10,156 nt of DNA from Methanobacteriota archaeon (GTDB taxonomy: Archaea > Thermoplasmatota > Poseidoniia > Poseidoniales > Poseidoniaceae), in the NCBI GenBank assembly GCA_002727515.1, contig PBXF01000054.1, forward strand, positions 1 to 10,156, given 5' to 3'. Position 1 is the first letter of the stretch; every line of letters starts with the position of its first letter. The notes beneath the pieces are model-generated. The model worked only from the letters and a program-made list of their open reading frames with translations. It did no database searches and was not told the origin of the DNA. Below, piece by piece: positions 8,281-10,156 of this stretch. The position numbers were made by a program, and so were the translations under genes.

Positions 8281-8302
8281 CCACCCCCGCTCTCGGCAAT
8301 CT

Positions 8303-10156
8303 ATGGCAGAGTCTGTTCGTGAGGACCGCATCAAACGTGCAGAGCGCGAATTAGCGAAAGAAGACAGCCTTTTCGCTAACATGATTGACCAGGCGCCAGG
8401 AAAGATTGGAATGGCAGCAATGTTTGTTGTCACAATCGCACTTGCTATTTGGTTGCAACCGTGGTTCAATACAGCTGGATTACAAGCATTTGGCGAATCA
8501 GGTTCAACTCAAGCAAGATGGGTACTCCTCGAATTAGTAGCGATCTTTGTGTTTACTTTTGCAATCCTATGGCTTGCTAAAAAGCACTTGCAGAAATTCA
8601 TCAAGTATGGATTACTATTCGTCCTTTTCCTCGCGCTATGTTACACCACAGTTCCAGGTGCTCACATTTTATTGGTTCCAGAAGTGGAAACAGAATATTT
8701 CGAATTCACTGAAACCGATACATTTGGTTTCGAGGAGAAAACAATTACTTCCGATGGCCACATTATCTCACAAAAATCAATGTGGGCTGATTCCATGGAA
8801 AATGATTCATTCGAGGTAATGAAGCATAATCCGAGTGGCCTTGAATCTGCATGGGATGAGCCAGTAGAGTTAGATGCCTTCCCTGGCGAACCGACCTTCA
8901 ACGTCATTGAAGGAATATATTCGTACACCATAACAAACGGTGTATGGATTTGGTCTTTGGACAAAGAAACTGGAGACGTGCTTGACCGATATTCTTGTTT
9001 TAAAGATGAAAACTGGACTGGAGATATCAATGACATACAACCACATCCTCAGATATTGACTACCTGTACTGTTGCTTTGGAAGTAATTGAATATGAAGAG
9101 CCAAGTAATATCAATAATTTCCCAGCAAAAGGCGCGTTGTATGTGATAAATACAGGTGGGGAATTAATTCGTTTAAACACGTTTTATGGAACCAACCAAA
9201 CAGCATTCCAAGCAAAGTGGGCAATTCCTCAAATTGGACTGGATATTAACAACTTAATCATGAAGCAGTATGATGAAAACAGTCTATTTATTTCCAGTAA
9301 TGACGGTGCTTCTATGATTGTTTTAGAAGAAACATCAGACAATTATGATGGCCCGGAAATCAGACCTCCTCAATGGGCAGACCCTGCTGAAGAAGACTGG
9401 TCATATCGTGTTGAAGACGATGACAAAAAGGGTGAAGATGAGACTATTACCGCAATTAACATCGTAACCTCTCCGTGGGATGATGAGAAAGAATTAGTTG
9501 TAATCGGTTTCAAGAGCGGCATAGTAGAGTCCTACATCATCGATTCAGATGAGGACGGAGAATTCGATAAAGAAAAGCGATTCAAGACAGAAGGTGCCTT
9601 TGAAGGTCCAATTACAGCGGTTGAGAGTTTTGACTTGAACGGAGACGGCATAGACGAACTTTGGATTGGAGACGCAGATGGTGTTCATGGTTTATTCTAT
9701 GAATCTCTTATTGAGTATGTAACACTAGACGTCGAAATACAACCTCAAACACGTTTATTGAATGATAACCTCACGATATATGGAGCGAATAAAATTACAA
9801 CTACTGTAGACCATAGAGGAATACTAATTGAAAGTTCAATCACAGAGATTGATAGTGGTGTCTTTGATGAAGACGTCATGTACAATTCATACGGAATTCA
9901 ATGGTCTGGCACAGCGATTCTCGTCGGTCTGGGATTAGCAATTATTCTAATGACTGGATTGATAATTAGGCCAGAATGGTATATTGTGAATACAGTCGGA
10001 GTACTCGTAGGAGCAGGAGTAATTGTGATGCTCGGAGTTACATTTGTTCCAACACTAATCGTGATCTTCATGGTGCTTGCAGCGATTTACGATGCATGGG
10101 CGGTATACAAGTCCAAGCACATGTTAGACCTTGCAGATACAATGATCGGCCTTAAT
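8303..10156 (+). CDS. Presenilin-like (A22-type) intramembrane aspartyl protease with large ectodomain (3' partial)
   Basis: This is the first 618 residues of a probable membrane protease that cuts substrates within the bilayer. Residues 1-33 are charged and likely cytosolic. Membrane helices are at about 34-52, 73-92 and 101-124. A soluble segment of about 410 residues (125-533) follows, then helices at about 536-555, 560-578 and 580-597. The last carries the YD motif (Y596, D597, the first catalytic Asp) followed by AVYKSKHMLDLAD, the typical archaeal presenilin/SPP-like signature. The second Asp (GxGD in helix 7) and the PAL motif would lie beyond the window. Lysines between helices 2 and 3 and after helix 6 place these loops inside and the big segment outside. 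That segment looks beta-propeller-like (GALYVINTGGELIRL; ITNGVWIWSLDKETGDVL), with calcium-loop motifs DSDEDGEFD (414-422) and DLNGDGIDELWIGD (444-457), four N-x-S/T sequons and only two cysteines, C232 and C255. ATG 8303 is the only reasonable start, with a stop at 8270 upstream. Protease family fairly sure; propeller assignment tentative. Confidence 0.82.
   Translation, partial: MAESVREDRIKRAERELAKEDSLFANMIDQAPGKIGMAAMFVVTIALAIWLQPWFNTAGLQAFGESGSTQARWVLLELVAIFVFTFAILWLAKKHLQKFIKYGLLFVLFLALCYTTVPGAHILLVPEVETEYFEFTETDTFGFEEKTITSDGHIISQKSMWADSMENDSFEVMKHNPSGLESAWDEPVELDAFPGEPTFNVIEGIYSYTITNGVWIWSLDKETGDVLDRYSCFKDENWTGDINDIQPHPQILTTCTVALEVIEYEEPSNINNFPAKGALYVINTGGELIRLNTFYGTNQTAFQAKWAIPQIGLDINNLIMKQYDENSLFISSNDGASMIVLEETSDNYDGPEIRPPQWADPAEEDWSYRVEDDDKKGEDETITAINIVTSPWDDEKELVVIGFKSGIVESYIIDSDEDGEFDKEKRFKTEGAFEGPITAVESFDLNGDGIDELWIGDADGVHGLFYESLIEYVTLDVEIQPQTRLLNDNLTIYGANKITTTVDHRGILIESSITEIDSGVFDEDVMYNSYGIQWSGTAILVGLGLAIILMTGLIIRPEWYIVNTVGVLVGAGVIVMLGVTFVPTLIVIFMVLAAIYDAWAVYKSKHMLDLADTMIGLN

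Noticed and set aside
8137..8469. Minus-strand frame of 110 codons spanning the folC start and the divergent promoter
   Set aside because: It overlaps the well-supported folC and protease genes in conflicting frames and matches no known family.
8662..9036. Minus-strand frame of 124 codons inside the protease gene
   Set aside because: Antisense shadow of the ectodomain coding sequence, low-complexity Ser-rich and without motifs.
1..10156. CRISPR arrays, tRNA genes, insertion sequences or phage genes
   Set aside because: No regularly spaced direct repeats, cloverleaf-like sequence, transposase or integrase motif was seen; gaps between genes are all under 70 bases.

Overview
The window looks like a piece of a planktonic marine euryarchaeal genome, most likely Marine Group II (Candidatus Poseidoniales) or a close relative. 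Four things suggest this: an Lhr-type helicase of archaeal/bacterial type, an archaeal-style presenilin-like protease, a very large acidic Ig/CARDB-type surface protein with one C-terminal membrane helix, and tightly packed genes with either leaderless-looking starts or a full anti-16S Shine-Dalgarno sequence. The taxonomic assignment is an inference from gene content and style; no marker gene is present to prove it. Base composition is moderate and looks even across the genes. I see no rRNA, tRNA, CRISPR, insertion sequence or phage gene.

Layout. (1) Bases 1-3569, plus strand: the 3' part of a giant secreted surface protein made of beta-sandwich modules, with a CARDB-like domain, a transmembrane helix and an extreme Asp/Tyr tail. 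Its 5' end lies outside the window. (2) Bases 3616-6624, plus: a complete Lhr-like superfamily 2 helicase with a C-terminal zinc ribbon and a helix-hairpin-helix-like end. (3) Bases 6621-7067, minus: a dCMP deaminase that converges on the helicase gene with a 4-base overlap. (4) Bases 7113-8237, minus: a compact FolC (folylpolyglutamate/dihydrofolate synthase), upstream of the deaminase in the same probable operon. (5) Bases 8303-10156, plus: the first 618 codons of a presenilin/signal-peptide-peptidase-like (A22 clan) intramembrane aspartyl protease, divergent from folC and cut by the window end before its second catalytic motif.

How they fit together. folC and the deaminase both feed thymidylate synthesis: dCMP is deaminated to dUMP, and FolC builds the folates that carry the one-carbon unit. 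The helicase belongs to DNA/RNA maintenance and has no obvious functional tie to its neighbours. The surface protein and the protease are both envelope proteins, and a single-pass surface protein is the general kind of substrate presenilin-type proteases cut; a direct link here is only a hypothesis.

The most unusual feature is the presenilin-like protein. About 410 residues resembling a beta-propeller, with calcium-loop (FG-GAP-like) motifs, sit between predicted membrane helices 3 and 4, and the charge pattern places them outside the cell. The archaeal presenilin homologues I know are about 300 residues and lack such an ectodomain.
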